Shown here one piece after another: positions 45,752 to 58,434 of a DNA stretch of 64,000 nt (positions are counted from its first letter, which is position 1; each line of letters begins with the position of its first letter). The stretch comes from Pyricularia pennisetigena (lineage: Eukaryota; Ascomycota; Sordariomycetes; Magnaporthales; Pyriculariaceae), in contig NC_043741.1 of the NCBI RefSeq assembly GCF_004337985.1, positions 4,750,140-4,814,139 of the forward strand, read 5' to 3'. The translations under genes and the position numbers were made by a program. The notes below the pieces were generated by a model. It worked only from the letters and a program-made list of their open reading frames with translations, had not been told where the DNA came from and searched no databases.

Positions 45752-48700
45752 ATGGCTACAGACAAGCCCCAGCGTATACCGATGCGGGAACGGCGCCCTT
45801 CGTCCGGCGCCCCGCTGGTTGACATCACGGGCTCCGTGTCGCCCGCCGGCGTCTCCAGGCCCAAGCACAAGCGTACATTTACCGGCTTCGGAGCCCAAGA
45901 GATCAAGAGCGTTGAGGGTATGTGTAGCCTACAAGGATGCCGCTACGCTGTCATATACGCCAGGAGTTGATGCCCCATATAACCTCTCAAGGACCCGACT
46001 GCTGACAATTGTTCCCGCTCTCGTCTGCCTCAGCCTCCATCCCGGAGGGCCAACGCGCGGCATGGACCAAGCACCAGGCGAAGCCCTTCCAGGATAAGGA
46101 TGGGTTCGAACATGAGGTTGTCCGCCATGTCGAGACCACGCTGGCCAGGAGTATGTTCAACTGTAATGAGTCGGCTGCTTACTCGGCCGCCGGCCTGGCT
46201 TTCCGTGACCGGCTCATCATGGAGTGGAACAAAACCCAGCAGCGCCAGACTTTCGAGGACAAAAAGCGTGTCTACTACCTCAGTCTTGAGTTCCTGATGG
46301 GCAGGGCTCTGGACAATGCCATGCTGAACTTGAACCTCAAGGATGTTGCCAGGGGTAAGTCACCGTCACATGCATTGTCCACGTCTCAATTGTCGTTCAG
46401 TGGCCCTACTTTGTTGCAACCCGCGTCACTCTTCTGCATGACAATGACTGACTGACGTCCTTGTTGCTGCATTCCAGAGGGTCTCTCAGAGCTCGGCTTC
46501 AACGTGGAGGACATTATTGGTGAGGAGCGCGATGCTGCTCTAGGAAATGGCGGTCTTGGCCGACTTGCCGCTTGCTTTCTGGACAGTCTTGCCTCTCTCA
46601 ACTACCCGGCCTGGGGTTACGGGTTGAGGTACCGGTACGGTATCTTCAAGCAGGAGATCGTTGACGGCTATCAAGTCGAGGTCCCAGACTACTGGCTGGA
46701 TCAGAACCTATGGGAGTTCCCCAGACATGATGTCACGGTTGACATTCAGTTCTACGGCCATGTCGAGAAGTCGCAAGACCCTTCGGGCAGCAAGACAAAC
46801 GCCAACTGGGTTGGCGGCGAGACTGTAACCGCCATTGCTTACGACATGCCCATTCCTGGTTATGCCACGCCTACCACCAACAACCTGAGACTGTGGTCCA
46901 GCAAGGCTGCAAGTGGCGAGTTCGACTTCCAGAAGTTCAACAGCGGTGACTACGAGAGCTCGGTCGCCGACCAGCAGCGCGCCGAGACGATCAGTGCCGT
47001 TCTCTACCCCAACGATAATCTGGAGCGAGGAAAGGAATTGCGTCTCAAGCAGCAATACTTCTGGGTTGCTGCTTCGCTCTACGATATTGTCCGTCGTTTC
47101 AAGAAGTCCAAGAGGGCTTGGAGGGAGTTCCCTGAGCAGGTATGAACGATGACTTCTTCAACACCTTCCTATGCCTTGTGCGGTACCGAGAGCTAACTTC
47201 AATGATGTTTCAAGGTTGCGATTCAATTGAACGATACTCACCCTACCCTGGCTGTTGTTGAGCTTCAGCGCATTCTGATTGATCTTGAGGGACTCGACTG
47301 GGACGATGCCTGGAACATTGTGCAGTCCACCTTTGGCTATACTAACCACACAGTTCTTCCCGAGGCTCTCGAGAAGTGGCCTGTTGGCCTGATCCAGCAT
47401 CTTCTGCCAAGACACCTTCAGATCATCTACGACATAAACCTCTTCTTCCTCCAGTCAGTCGAGCGCCAGTTCCCTGGAGACCGTGATCTTCTCAGCAGGG
47501 TATCCATCATTGAGGAAGGCCAGACTAAGATGGTTCGCATGGCGCACCTCGCCATCATTGGATCGCACAAGGTCAACGGTGTCGCAGAGCTCCATTCGGA
47601 TTTGATCAAAACCACAATCTTCAGGGACTTTGTCGAGATTTTTGGTCCCGACAAGTTCACAAACGTTACCAATGGTATCACACCGCGAAGGTGGCTGCAC
47701 CAGGCCAACCCTAAGCTTTCAGAGCTGATCGCCAGCAAGTGCGGTAGTTACAACTTCCTCAAAGATCTGACCGGCCTCAACGAGCTTGAGAAGTGGGTAA
47801 ATGACGAGGCATTCCGCAAGGAATGGGCAGCTATCAAACGGGCAAACAAGGCCAGGCTAGCCGACTACATCAAGCGTACGACTGATGTTACCGTCAGCCC
47901 TGATGCGCTCTTTGATGTGCAGGTGAAGCGTATACATGAGTACAAGCGCCAGCAGATGAACATCTTTGGTGTCATCCATCGTTATCTTGCCCTGAAGGCC
48001 ATGACCCCTGAGGAGCGCGAGAAGCAGCTGCCGCGTGTTTCCATCTTTGGCGGCAAGGCTGCGCCTGGCTACTGGATGGCGAAGCAGATTATCCACCTCA
48101 TTAACAGTGTCGGTGCCGTTGTAAACAAGGACGCGGACATTGGCGACAAGCTCAAGGTTGTCTTCCTCGAGGATTACAACGTCAGCAAGGCCGAGATGAT
48201 CATCCCTGCCAATGACCTCAGCGAGCATATATCCACAGCCGGAACTGAGGCATCTGGTACCAGCAACATGAAGTTTGTTCTCAACGGTGGTCTGATCATC
48301 GGTACTTGCGACGGTGCAAACGTGAGTGGTGAAGTCCTTTTGAATTTGAACACTTTTGAAGAATTCCCTGCAATCAACATTCATCACCATCCCTGACACT
48401 AAAACTTTCTTTACTACAGATCGAGATCACCCGCGAGATTGGCGAGAACAACATATTCCTGTTCGGTAATCTTGCTGAAGATGTTGAGGATCTTCGCCAT
48501 GCACACACTTACGGCAAGAGCCACACCATTGATCCCGAGCTTCTCAAGGTCTTTGATGCCATCCAGGCCGGCAAGTTTGGCGACGCACAGAACTTTGGCA
48601 GTCTTATTGCCGCCATCAAGGATCACGGGGATTATTACCTGGTATCGGATGACTTCAGCAGCTACCTCGACACGCACAAGCTGGTCGACGAGTCGTACCG

Positions 48701-48830
48701 TGACCAGGAGGGCTGGATCACCAAGTGCATCACCAGCGTTGCACGCATGGGCTTTTTCACGAGTGACCGTTGCATCAACGAATATGCCGAGGAGATCTGG
48801 AACATTGAGCCCCTCAAGGTTGAAGCTTAG
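45752..48830 (+). CDS. gph1: Glycogen phosphorylase
   Basis: Five exons, 45752-45917, 46034-46354, 46478-47139, 47215-48321 and 48420-48830, give 888 residues. The enzyme releases glucose-1-phosphate from glycogen in the cytosol using pyridoxal phosphate. Family motifs run the whole length: [73 protein letters not shown], and the PLP-binding [10 protein letters not shown] with Lys near 736. The N-terminal regulatory segment has two candidate phosphosites: Ser17 in RERRPSS, a PKA-like RRxS, and Thr44 in [14 protein letters not shown]. Thr44 sits where yeast Gph1 has its regulatory RRLTGF, as I recall. Introns are 75-123 bp; the third has a perfect AGCTAAC branch site. Its upstream neighbour is a cAMP-pathway G-alpha gene. 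Confidence 0.96.
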
Positions 48831-49119
48831 ACGAGAAAAATGATTTGGGGCCTACCGATGAGCATTGTTTTCTGCATTAGCAGTGCTTGTTCCTCATGAG
48901 CAGTGTGTGTTCTTTTTTTTTCTGTTCAGGTTTTGCTTAGTTCCTCTATGACTGGACCTTGGCTTTCAAGCACGAGAATGACACGAGTATGGCGATGCTC
49001 GATGCAGTGGGTGCTCTCGAGGATGAATCAAACATCTTATTAATGAGAAACTATCGATCATGGTTGTGGCATCATTGTCCCTTGAATGCTTTGACAGTGC
49101 TGTGCAACGTATTTATCCC
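48831..49119. other. Short convergent 3' region
   Basis: About 290 bp between the phosphorylase stop and the end of the O-methyltransferase pseudogene. It is T-rich near 48910 and contains no gene. Confidence 0.6.
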
Positions 49120-50287
49120 TCAGGTATAGCTTATAGCTTCTCGAAGCATATCAATCAACCCTTCCATATAGCCTCTATCACGCACATTAAACGTCAGGGG
49201 ATCAGCCTTCACACTGCTAACCTTGCATCTTTCATCCGCCTGCTTCGAGATCACCTTCCACGCACTAACCGGCCTTCCTTTGCATTGAATAGAGCCATCA
49301 CGCGCATATCCGCGGTCATCCCAAAGGCCCTCATTGAATGCGGCAGAGCCGCATCCTCGCTGGGTTCTTGCCCACGTAATCGATAAACACAAGCCTCGTA
49401 CCAGGCTTGACCACAGGAACCAAGGCCTTGAGGATGTAAATGTCGGTGGGCACGGTCATGAACAGGTGCTTGGTGTAGGCCATGAACTTGATAAAGTTCC
49501 TCTGTCGCCACCCCTTCCGCTCGCTCTCGCCGTCGTTCTCGAAAAGTCCCAACAGTTCTCGTAGTCGCCCCACAGCCCTCCCGAGCGGCACAGGCCGAAG
49601 GCAGGTCTCCTTGTGGTTCTTACTGACCTCGGCCCTGCCGGCCGCAAACCGGCTCAGGGCCTCGGGCAGCAGCATCATGTATGGGCGGCAACGTCCCGTA
49701 GAGGCCCACCTGCACCAGGGCCTCGAGCCCGGGATCCTTGGCCAGCGCGCTGCGGAGCGCGGCGTGTGTTTGACCGAGCTGGGCGTGGGCTCCGGGCGCG
49801 CAAAGTACCGCGCACCGTCATTGCGTGGTCGAGCGTGCGCTGCACGACTTGGACGGGAAGCTTGGTGGCCTCTGCGATCTGCTCGTGCGTGGCAGTGCTG
49901 TCCACCGGCGCGGCGCTCCAGAAGTCGAACTGGTTGGGGACGTTCAGGGTCGTCATGTCGGGCACGGCCTGTTGTTTGGTTAACGTGTTCTTCTTCTTTT
50001 CCCCCTTTTTCTTGTCGGTGGTGAAACAAACTATATGGCAGTAATTGAAGGTACTCTCACTCGGCCCCTGGCTGAGTATATACATGTCCTTGAGAGCATC
50101 CTTAAACTGCTATCTGATGACGAACGAGTTTGCCGGTAGCGACTCGTACTTCTCCGTCTGTCCGCACCTAATGTGATGGAGGAATATTGCCAGCTTCGAG
50201 CTACTTTGTGAGTCCCGCCGCATACTCTGTGATTTTGGCTGCTACACTGAGTAGAGTTTCGGGAGATCATTGTACGATGGAATCCAT
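49120..50287 (-). pseudogene. Decayed fungal O-methyltransferase (secondary-metabolism type)
   Basis: Pieces of one SAM-dependent O-methyltransferase of the sterigmatocystin/aflatoxin OMT-like group occur in order but in different frames. The N-terminus starts at 50287 and reads SPETLLSVAAKITEYAAGL, interrupted by stops at codons 7 (TGA, 50267-50269), 29 (TAG, 50201-50203) and 40 (TAG, 50168-50170). The dimerisation part follows at about 49.8-49.95 kb (NQFDFWSAAPVDSTATHEQI), then RYFARPEP, LAKDPGLEALVQVGLYG and PYMMLLPEALSRF in alternating frames. FENDGESERKGWRQRNFIKFM is next. The SAM-binding Rossmann core and the HDWPDE-like motif are missing: the sequence jumps to DIYILKALVPVVKPG. Two further frameshifts separate the tail pieces RVMALFNAKEGR and QADERCKVSSVKADPLTFNV. 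Stops, shifts and a deletion together rule out a working enzyme. Sequencing errors could explain single shifts but not all of them. Confidence 0.88.
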
Positions 50288-53200
50288 CGTGACAGCTTTG
50301 CAGGGACAAGAACAGAAGGCCTATGCTGTTGATATTGCCTCATATCAGCTAGCAGACCGCAAGTCACCTGCAACCTTTATATAAATATATACTTGATTTA
50401 TAGAACGAAAGTGGCACCGGTGCATACCCACTCTAGCGTGCTCGGCGCACCAAGGCTTCTCTAGCCCACATTGGCACGTGGCTTGTATTGAATGAGGAGC
50501 TTTTCTGCATTGCGTGGTGCACACCTCTCATTAAAGGGTCCTTGTGTCCGGGGTGTGATATTATAATGGTTGCGAACCAGAGGATGGTAACCATGTGGTG
50601 TAGGATGGGCCCTTCAACCGAAGGGGCATAAATGTCAAAGACTTATAGCAGTCGACTGTGGATTTCATGAGAACCGACGAGCCCATACAGCTTGCTCCGC
50701 AATATCAAGGAAAAAAGCCCTGGGGTCTAGAGACAAAAGTCTTGCTCACGAACCCCCTGCTCGACTTCGAATTCACGGTATACCCGAACGAGACAAGTGC
50801 CAGGGTTGATGTCGTGCAGGCCCCATGTGCGAGCGAACCATTCACAACCGCAACATGTGAAAGTAGACAAGCATTTTTCCGTACCCAGGGACTACTATGA
50901 CATCGCGCATAGCTCTGCCTGAGAGCTTGCCGACCATCCAGAGATCGACAGGGCAGCCCGTGTTATTTTATGTCCAAAATGGGACCGTGCTTGTTGTTCT
51001 GTACGGTTCTTTGGGGTTCCCCCCGATCTACAAAGACAAGTTTCTTCCTGGGCCTGGCTTGGGTTCGGGAGGAGCCGAGTGGCGAAAGACGATCTCCCCT
51101 TTTCCACCCAAACGGTGCGGTGCTTGCTGTCGATCCGCCCATGAGTCCGTGGCACTTTGAGCAAGGGCGCTTGCCGTCGCTTAAAATAGCCTCCCAAATA
51201 AGTTCCGGGTGCTTTGGAATGACAACTCAACCCTATCTGGGTTGAAATTAAAACGATTCATGTACTTGTAATCATATAGTGACGAAGGTCGAGTCAAGAA
51301 AAGAAAAACGTAAAAAAAAAACAAGGTCAAATTATACTCATTATCGTAAGGATATGCGGCGCGTTTGATCAAACATGACGTAGTTTGTTGTTCAGGCCTG
51401 ATCCATGCAAACTTATCTCGCCCGAATCAGGGAGACAGCACCCTATGTATATCACCGGTATTTTTTGTAGGATTTTGTAGCCACTAGGCAGATCTACATG
51501 GTGGATTTTAAATACTTTGGTACCGGTTAACCACTTTTGGCTTGCCGACAAGCCCGGATAGCGTCGACTTGCCCTGGAAATGCTATCGGAGGATCTTGCG
51601 TCTGGCGTGGGGCAGCAAGAAGAGGGGTCCTGAAGAAATGCGTACTCATTCCTCGGATTCAGGTTATATTGTCGTACTGAGCAATATTAAACACCAGCTA
51701 TAATGTTGGGTTGTGTCAACATATACTGAGACACCTCTCCAATACTGAACTTTGTCGTCGCAGCAATAACGGGCCCAGTCTAGACTCGCTATTATGATGT
51801 CATCATGCAGACGTTCTCCTGAGCAGCGGTGCGCTATCAGGTCGCGGGATGTCTTCTCAATGCTGACAAGACGCGGCAAAGTACCGGCTATGTATGATTG
51901 ACGGGTAAAGGTACCTAAGCTTGTGGGGAAGCACCAAGGCATATTGGATGTATATGCTCTGGCAGAAGCGTTTGGTTACAATATTCGGCCTTTTGCTATT
52001 CTCAAAACGTTCGATCTTGTCCGATGCAAGCGAGTACTGAGTGCATCTTGATTTGAGTACCGCCAAGTAGTCAGACCCAAAACCCTATACGAGGAGTAGC
52101 TCAGGGCAATCGTCTTTTCAAAACTCAATTCCTGGCAAAGCAATTCAGGGTCCAGGCAAGCGATCAACAGCAAATGGGTCAGTCATATCATTCTGACTGA
52201 ATTCTGAGTAAAATGGCGTCACGATTGCGTATGTAGCGGCTAGCGTGACTCGGTTATTTTTCAGGGTTCTCAGCCTTTCAGTTCCAACGTGACAAGTTGC
52301 AGCCAGAGACGAAAGCTTCTCAATCTGCGTGGTTTTCTCGAATCGAATCGTTTGGTGTTTGAATACAATAGGAGAGGTGTATTTAGTGGGGGTATTTTTT
52401 TTGTTTTGTTTTAACTGGTTTCTGGGCCTGGGCTTGTGTGGACGACGGGTGGTCTACTGTACGTTAGTATAGATCAGGATTGGCTTGCCGTTGTACGCCA
52501 TCGTGGCGCTAGGACCTTCAAGAGAACGTGTGCCTCGGGTCGGGGTTTATCATGGGGTTATAATAATTCATGGGTCCAACGGCCAAGGCGTCAACAGCAG
52601 GCACAAATCCAGCCGTACATACCCTGAGTAGATAGGTATGGAGCTGCTACGGGCTTTAATCTACTGCAATCTCTGCATCTAGGCCGCGTCCTCACTCAGC
52701 TGTACTCGGTATGGTATTGTCACACCTGACAGAAAGACGTTCCAGATTCGGCGGCTGACCGTCAATTGGCGGTGAGGGAATATTAGACAGGACCCCGGCT
52801 TGCCCGGACCCTAGGGCTCAAGCAACGAGAAATGAGATTGTTTGATCGGTTGGTTTGATTTTGCACCTGTTGCGCCGATTGCAACCTCTTGAGCCACCAG
52901 AGGCGACGTTCAGAATCTCGATGTCGAGCCACAGCGCCGATGGTCGGGAATATTGGCAGTTGTGGATCCCTCAGCAAGGAATCAGTGGACCTTCATCCCT
53001 GTTCTACCACTGGCTCATGTTTGAATGGTAGCGGGCTGGGGTGGACCAAGGAGGAGGGGACTGACGTCACAGACTAATGGTGGGGGTTTTCTTTTCTCCC
53101 CTCTGGTCGTTCTTCGGAGGGCAGAGATTGAGAGACAGAGAGCACATGGATGCCTACTGTACTGTACTGTACCGTACTGTGGGTATGTAGGCTGTAACAA

Positions 53201-55004
53201 GTGTAGGTAGTTCCATTAATGAGATGAAAATAAAAGTACTTCGATACAGTAAGTAGGTACTTTATGTACATTGTGCAGCACATATGTTTTGAGCAATCAG
53301 ATTGAGGCTCATCGGCGGATTGGACTGCATGGCCTTTTCGGATCACCGCGGCGGCAAACCGCGACTTGAGCTGTCCAAAGGACAGCGGCGCAAACCCATC
53401 ACGCTGTTCTTACCTTTCGTGTCCGTTCTGCATGTATAATTTGTTGTGGCACAGCGGGCTGACTACTTCGTACCTAACTTGTCGCATGATGCTCAAGTAG
53501 TCTAACATTATTTAGCACACAGCATGAAAGGCTGGGTTTTGTGGGACGGATGAGGGGAAACATTTGTTGCTACCTTGCCGGAAAACGGAAAACGGATGGT
53601 CGACATGGATGTGAGTCGGATGGCAAGCGTCTGAGGGTGGGAGTGTTGTATCCCAGTAGCGGGCCGCAACAAAATAACCTGTTAGCTACATCTGGTTTGC
53701 CTGGCGGTCGTGTCGTCAGCCTGCCTATGTATGCTGCTGTCGGCGCTAGCTTTTTGGGGCATTTCTGCGGGTTGACCCCAGTCAGCGTAGCAGCTTCAAG
53801 ACTCAAGCTCCTCCTTTGCTACGTTCCAGCCGGCGGCACGACTTCCAACAAGAAACCTGGACTTTTTTTTTTTTCCCTGAGCAGAACAAAAGCTGATCTC
53901 CTATCCATCCATCACACATCATCCTGTAGCCAACCAATCTCCGCGTTTCCCCCTCCTTCAGCTATACTTTTACTTCCCAGCTCTCCCAAACATCCTATCT
54001 ACCTGTCATAGCCGTACCAGACCTGTGCGCGCCCATCTTCTGCAACGCAAGAACCTCCCCATCGGGTGCATTCTGGTCCTTGACCCTTGGAACCGCGCCA
54101 CAATTTCTGTCGACGCATTCCTGTTTGTCACTATCACCCGAATTCCGCTTGCTGCTCCCTCGGACACCGGTCTATCATTGCAAGCAATAACCACTCCCCG
54201 AGGTTACCCTCAATCTTGCGACGTTTAGCAGCCATCGATTCGCGCTGTGACCGTCCCGAACGTCTGGAATCGGAACAGGTGACAATCTCGTGCCAATCAT
54301 CATCGTCTTGACGACGGAAGGAACTCAGAAAAAATTTGTTACGCACTTCTGGCAAAGACAGACTCTGTAGGAGGTAAGAAAACACGCGAAAAAAAACCCC
54401 CCTGCAATTTGGACTGGTTTTCGCTGCTTCGACATCATAGACGAGATGCCAGTGCGCTCCAAAGACGTGACCCGGTTTAATTCAGCGGACCTTCCTCATT
54501 CCGCCGAATCGTCTCTGCAGGCGCCTCAAAACCAGGGACAAGAGGCGGGGTATCCACAGCGGCCAGCTTGCGATCTTTGGTTGTGTTCAGTCGCTAACTG
54601 CACTGTCTGTCATAAACTGTAGCGAACAAAGTTGAATCAGTCAAGCGCCCATACAGCTAGCTTCACACATTTTCCGCAATCCATCGATCAACTAGCAGAG
54701 ACCGTTCGACGACGCTATTTCACTTCGCTTTGCGACTACGAGCTTAGGCGACCCAGCGCTGTGTGACAAGGCGAAGCTAAATTGCGAAGCTTTCAAGCCG
54801 ACACGTCTTGTGAGAACCAAGAGCATAGTTTGTCTGAATACCTAGCAATCGGGAATCGCCATTTGTATTATTTCTCGTGGACTTTGTACAATCAAAGACG
54901 GACAAACTCCCCCGATACCCGTGGACTGGTTATATAGGCACACCGGCGCCTGTTAAAGTAGGCCTTGAAACCTGCTTCCCAACGGTACCACAAAGCCTTT
55001 CACA
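50288..55004. other. 4.7 kb spacer including the HOG1 leader/promoter
   Basis: No gene I can assign. A plus-strand open frame at 50658-50900, with a shifted continuation to about 51160, looks weakly protein-like, but I do not recognise it. Simple sequence includes CTGTA/ACTGT units at about 53154-53181. From about 53.8 kb the plus strand is pyrimidine-rich with several short upstream ATGs, as in a long HOG1 leader. Confidence 0.5.
53154..53181. repeat. Imperfect ACTGT tandem repeat
   Basis: About five copies of the five-base unit ACTGT, with one substitution (ACCGT), in non-coding sequence. Confidence 0.75.
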
Positions 55005-56630
<1,626 letters not shown>

Positions 56631-58434
56631 AAGAAGGGAAAAAAAAGAGCCTTAGCGCTAGGCAACCGAAGCGAAGGTTGAGAGCATACACGATACCACG
56701 ATTACACCAACAAATTACGACTTATACTTTTGTCGATTTCTTCTGTTCATGATTTTATTCATCACAACCGCGCATTTGGACCATGGGAGGGATACAGTCT
56801 ACATGAGATGCTGGGGGAGAATCAAACGTCTGTTTATCAAACACCAAGCCGGCGAAAATCGGAGTATACGCAGGGAAAGATGCAGACATTTGTAAAGGTT
56901 CAAGGGGTGCATGACTGCACGGCTGATTGTATCGCAATTTGTTGCGAAGCATGTTATAGATACTTGTGGCACCCCTCAGGCAACAGAGAGGAAAAATAAA
57001 ACAAACTCGAAAAAAAAAGCATCCGAATAAATGCGCACCAGTCCGTACAGATCTTGAGGTCCAGAGTACGTGATTGGGACACGTTAGAACACGGTACACG
57101 GTTTGCATTCGATTCTCCACTGGCCGCCTTGATTTCAAGGCTTTCTGTACAGTCAGCCCCAGCTGGAAGTCGAGTATGAACTGGGGTGACGAGCCGTCCC
57201 GGATTTTTATAGAGATAGGTGACTGAGTAGTCTAATTTTGGACTAGATTAGGTGGCAATTATTATTATCCCCTTTGGACATTAGCCTTGTGCCAAAAGCC
57301 TGCAGTACTGACGATCAGGGATTGCATCCATCACAGACACGATACAGAGTAAGCCAGCCCGCATAACTCTAGCCAGGCCGTCGCGCACATCAAAGAATCT
57401 TGCTTGCCATTAAAGTAGAGGCGAGCAAAAACCCATGCGTTTGGTGGGACGACGGGTTTTTAGGCGCCCCAGCTGCGGGAGTTGGGTGCCGCAGCCGGCT
57501 TATCCGCCATGGCTGACTTGGGTGCAGTAGCTCCTTTCCCTTGCGCGGCCCCCTGAAGGAGGTTGCAATCCGCCACGAGGCTGGCTGCTACTGTACCGTA
57601 ATTACTTACAGTGGATACTTTCTGGAGCGCAGGCGTCTGGCAGGAGATTGCCATGCGAAGTGCGTACCAAACTCCCGCGAGGGTTTTTGTATATCTCTTC
57701 CCGGAGGAAATGTCGCCTGGAAAATGTTTTTAATAGATGATTGATTGCATATGGCTATTGAATTGACAAAGTCAGAGTTCTCTCGCTTCCTCGCCTACCG
57801 CAGCTTCAGCTCGGTTATCATTTTGAGTGTGGCTAAGCCATCGACAATTACTGCTGCTCTAAAAAAGAAACCAACCCCACATTAATCTGGGGTATTGCCT
57901 GGTAGGTACCCTCGAAAATCTTTCTCCACCCAAGACAGCACAAATCACCAGGAGATCCCTCCCCCTGGCGGCGTAGACATCAAAACCAGCCCATCGGTCA
58001 TACGCCAACTCACCCTCGACCTGACAATCCTGCGACTACTAAGAGACGAAATTCTCGCCCCAAAAGGCGCAAACATCCACGAACGCCATCCTATCAGTGA
58101 TCGTTCGAAGGACGGGGACACAACTCTTCGAGAAGCCAAGGGCCACCACCGCGCCCCCCGCCGTATGGATTCACGACAAGGTACAACGTGGCTGCCGGGC
58201 GATTCCTGACCGCCACCTAGGTCATCCAAAGACGACCTAGCGACCCGGAACCTCTTCGGCGCAAACAAACGCCCCCTTGAGTAGGGAAGGGAAGCCAAAA
58301 AAAAAGGGGGGGAAAAGGGAGAAAAAAAAAAAAACTCTGGAATTTTGGAAACACCGACGCAGTTGTTGTAGCGAAGAACGGGCCGGAAGCCCTCGGAGAG
58401 ATCGAGGTTGTTTCCAAACCCACAAAAACACAAG
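56631..58434. other. 1.8 kb spacer between HOG1 and AVL9
   Basis: HOG1 3' flank followed by the AVL9 promoter and leader, with an A-rich/G-rich stretch at 58295-58335. A short alanine-rich minus-strand reading frame ends at 57460; I cannot identify it. Confidence 0.55.

Noticed and set aside
47857..48399. Minus-strand 180-codon frame inside glycogen phosphorylase
   Set aside because: Antisense shadow of conserved coding sequence that runs past an exon/intron boundary.
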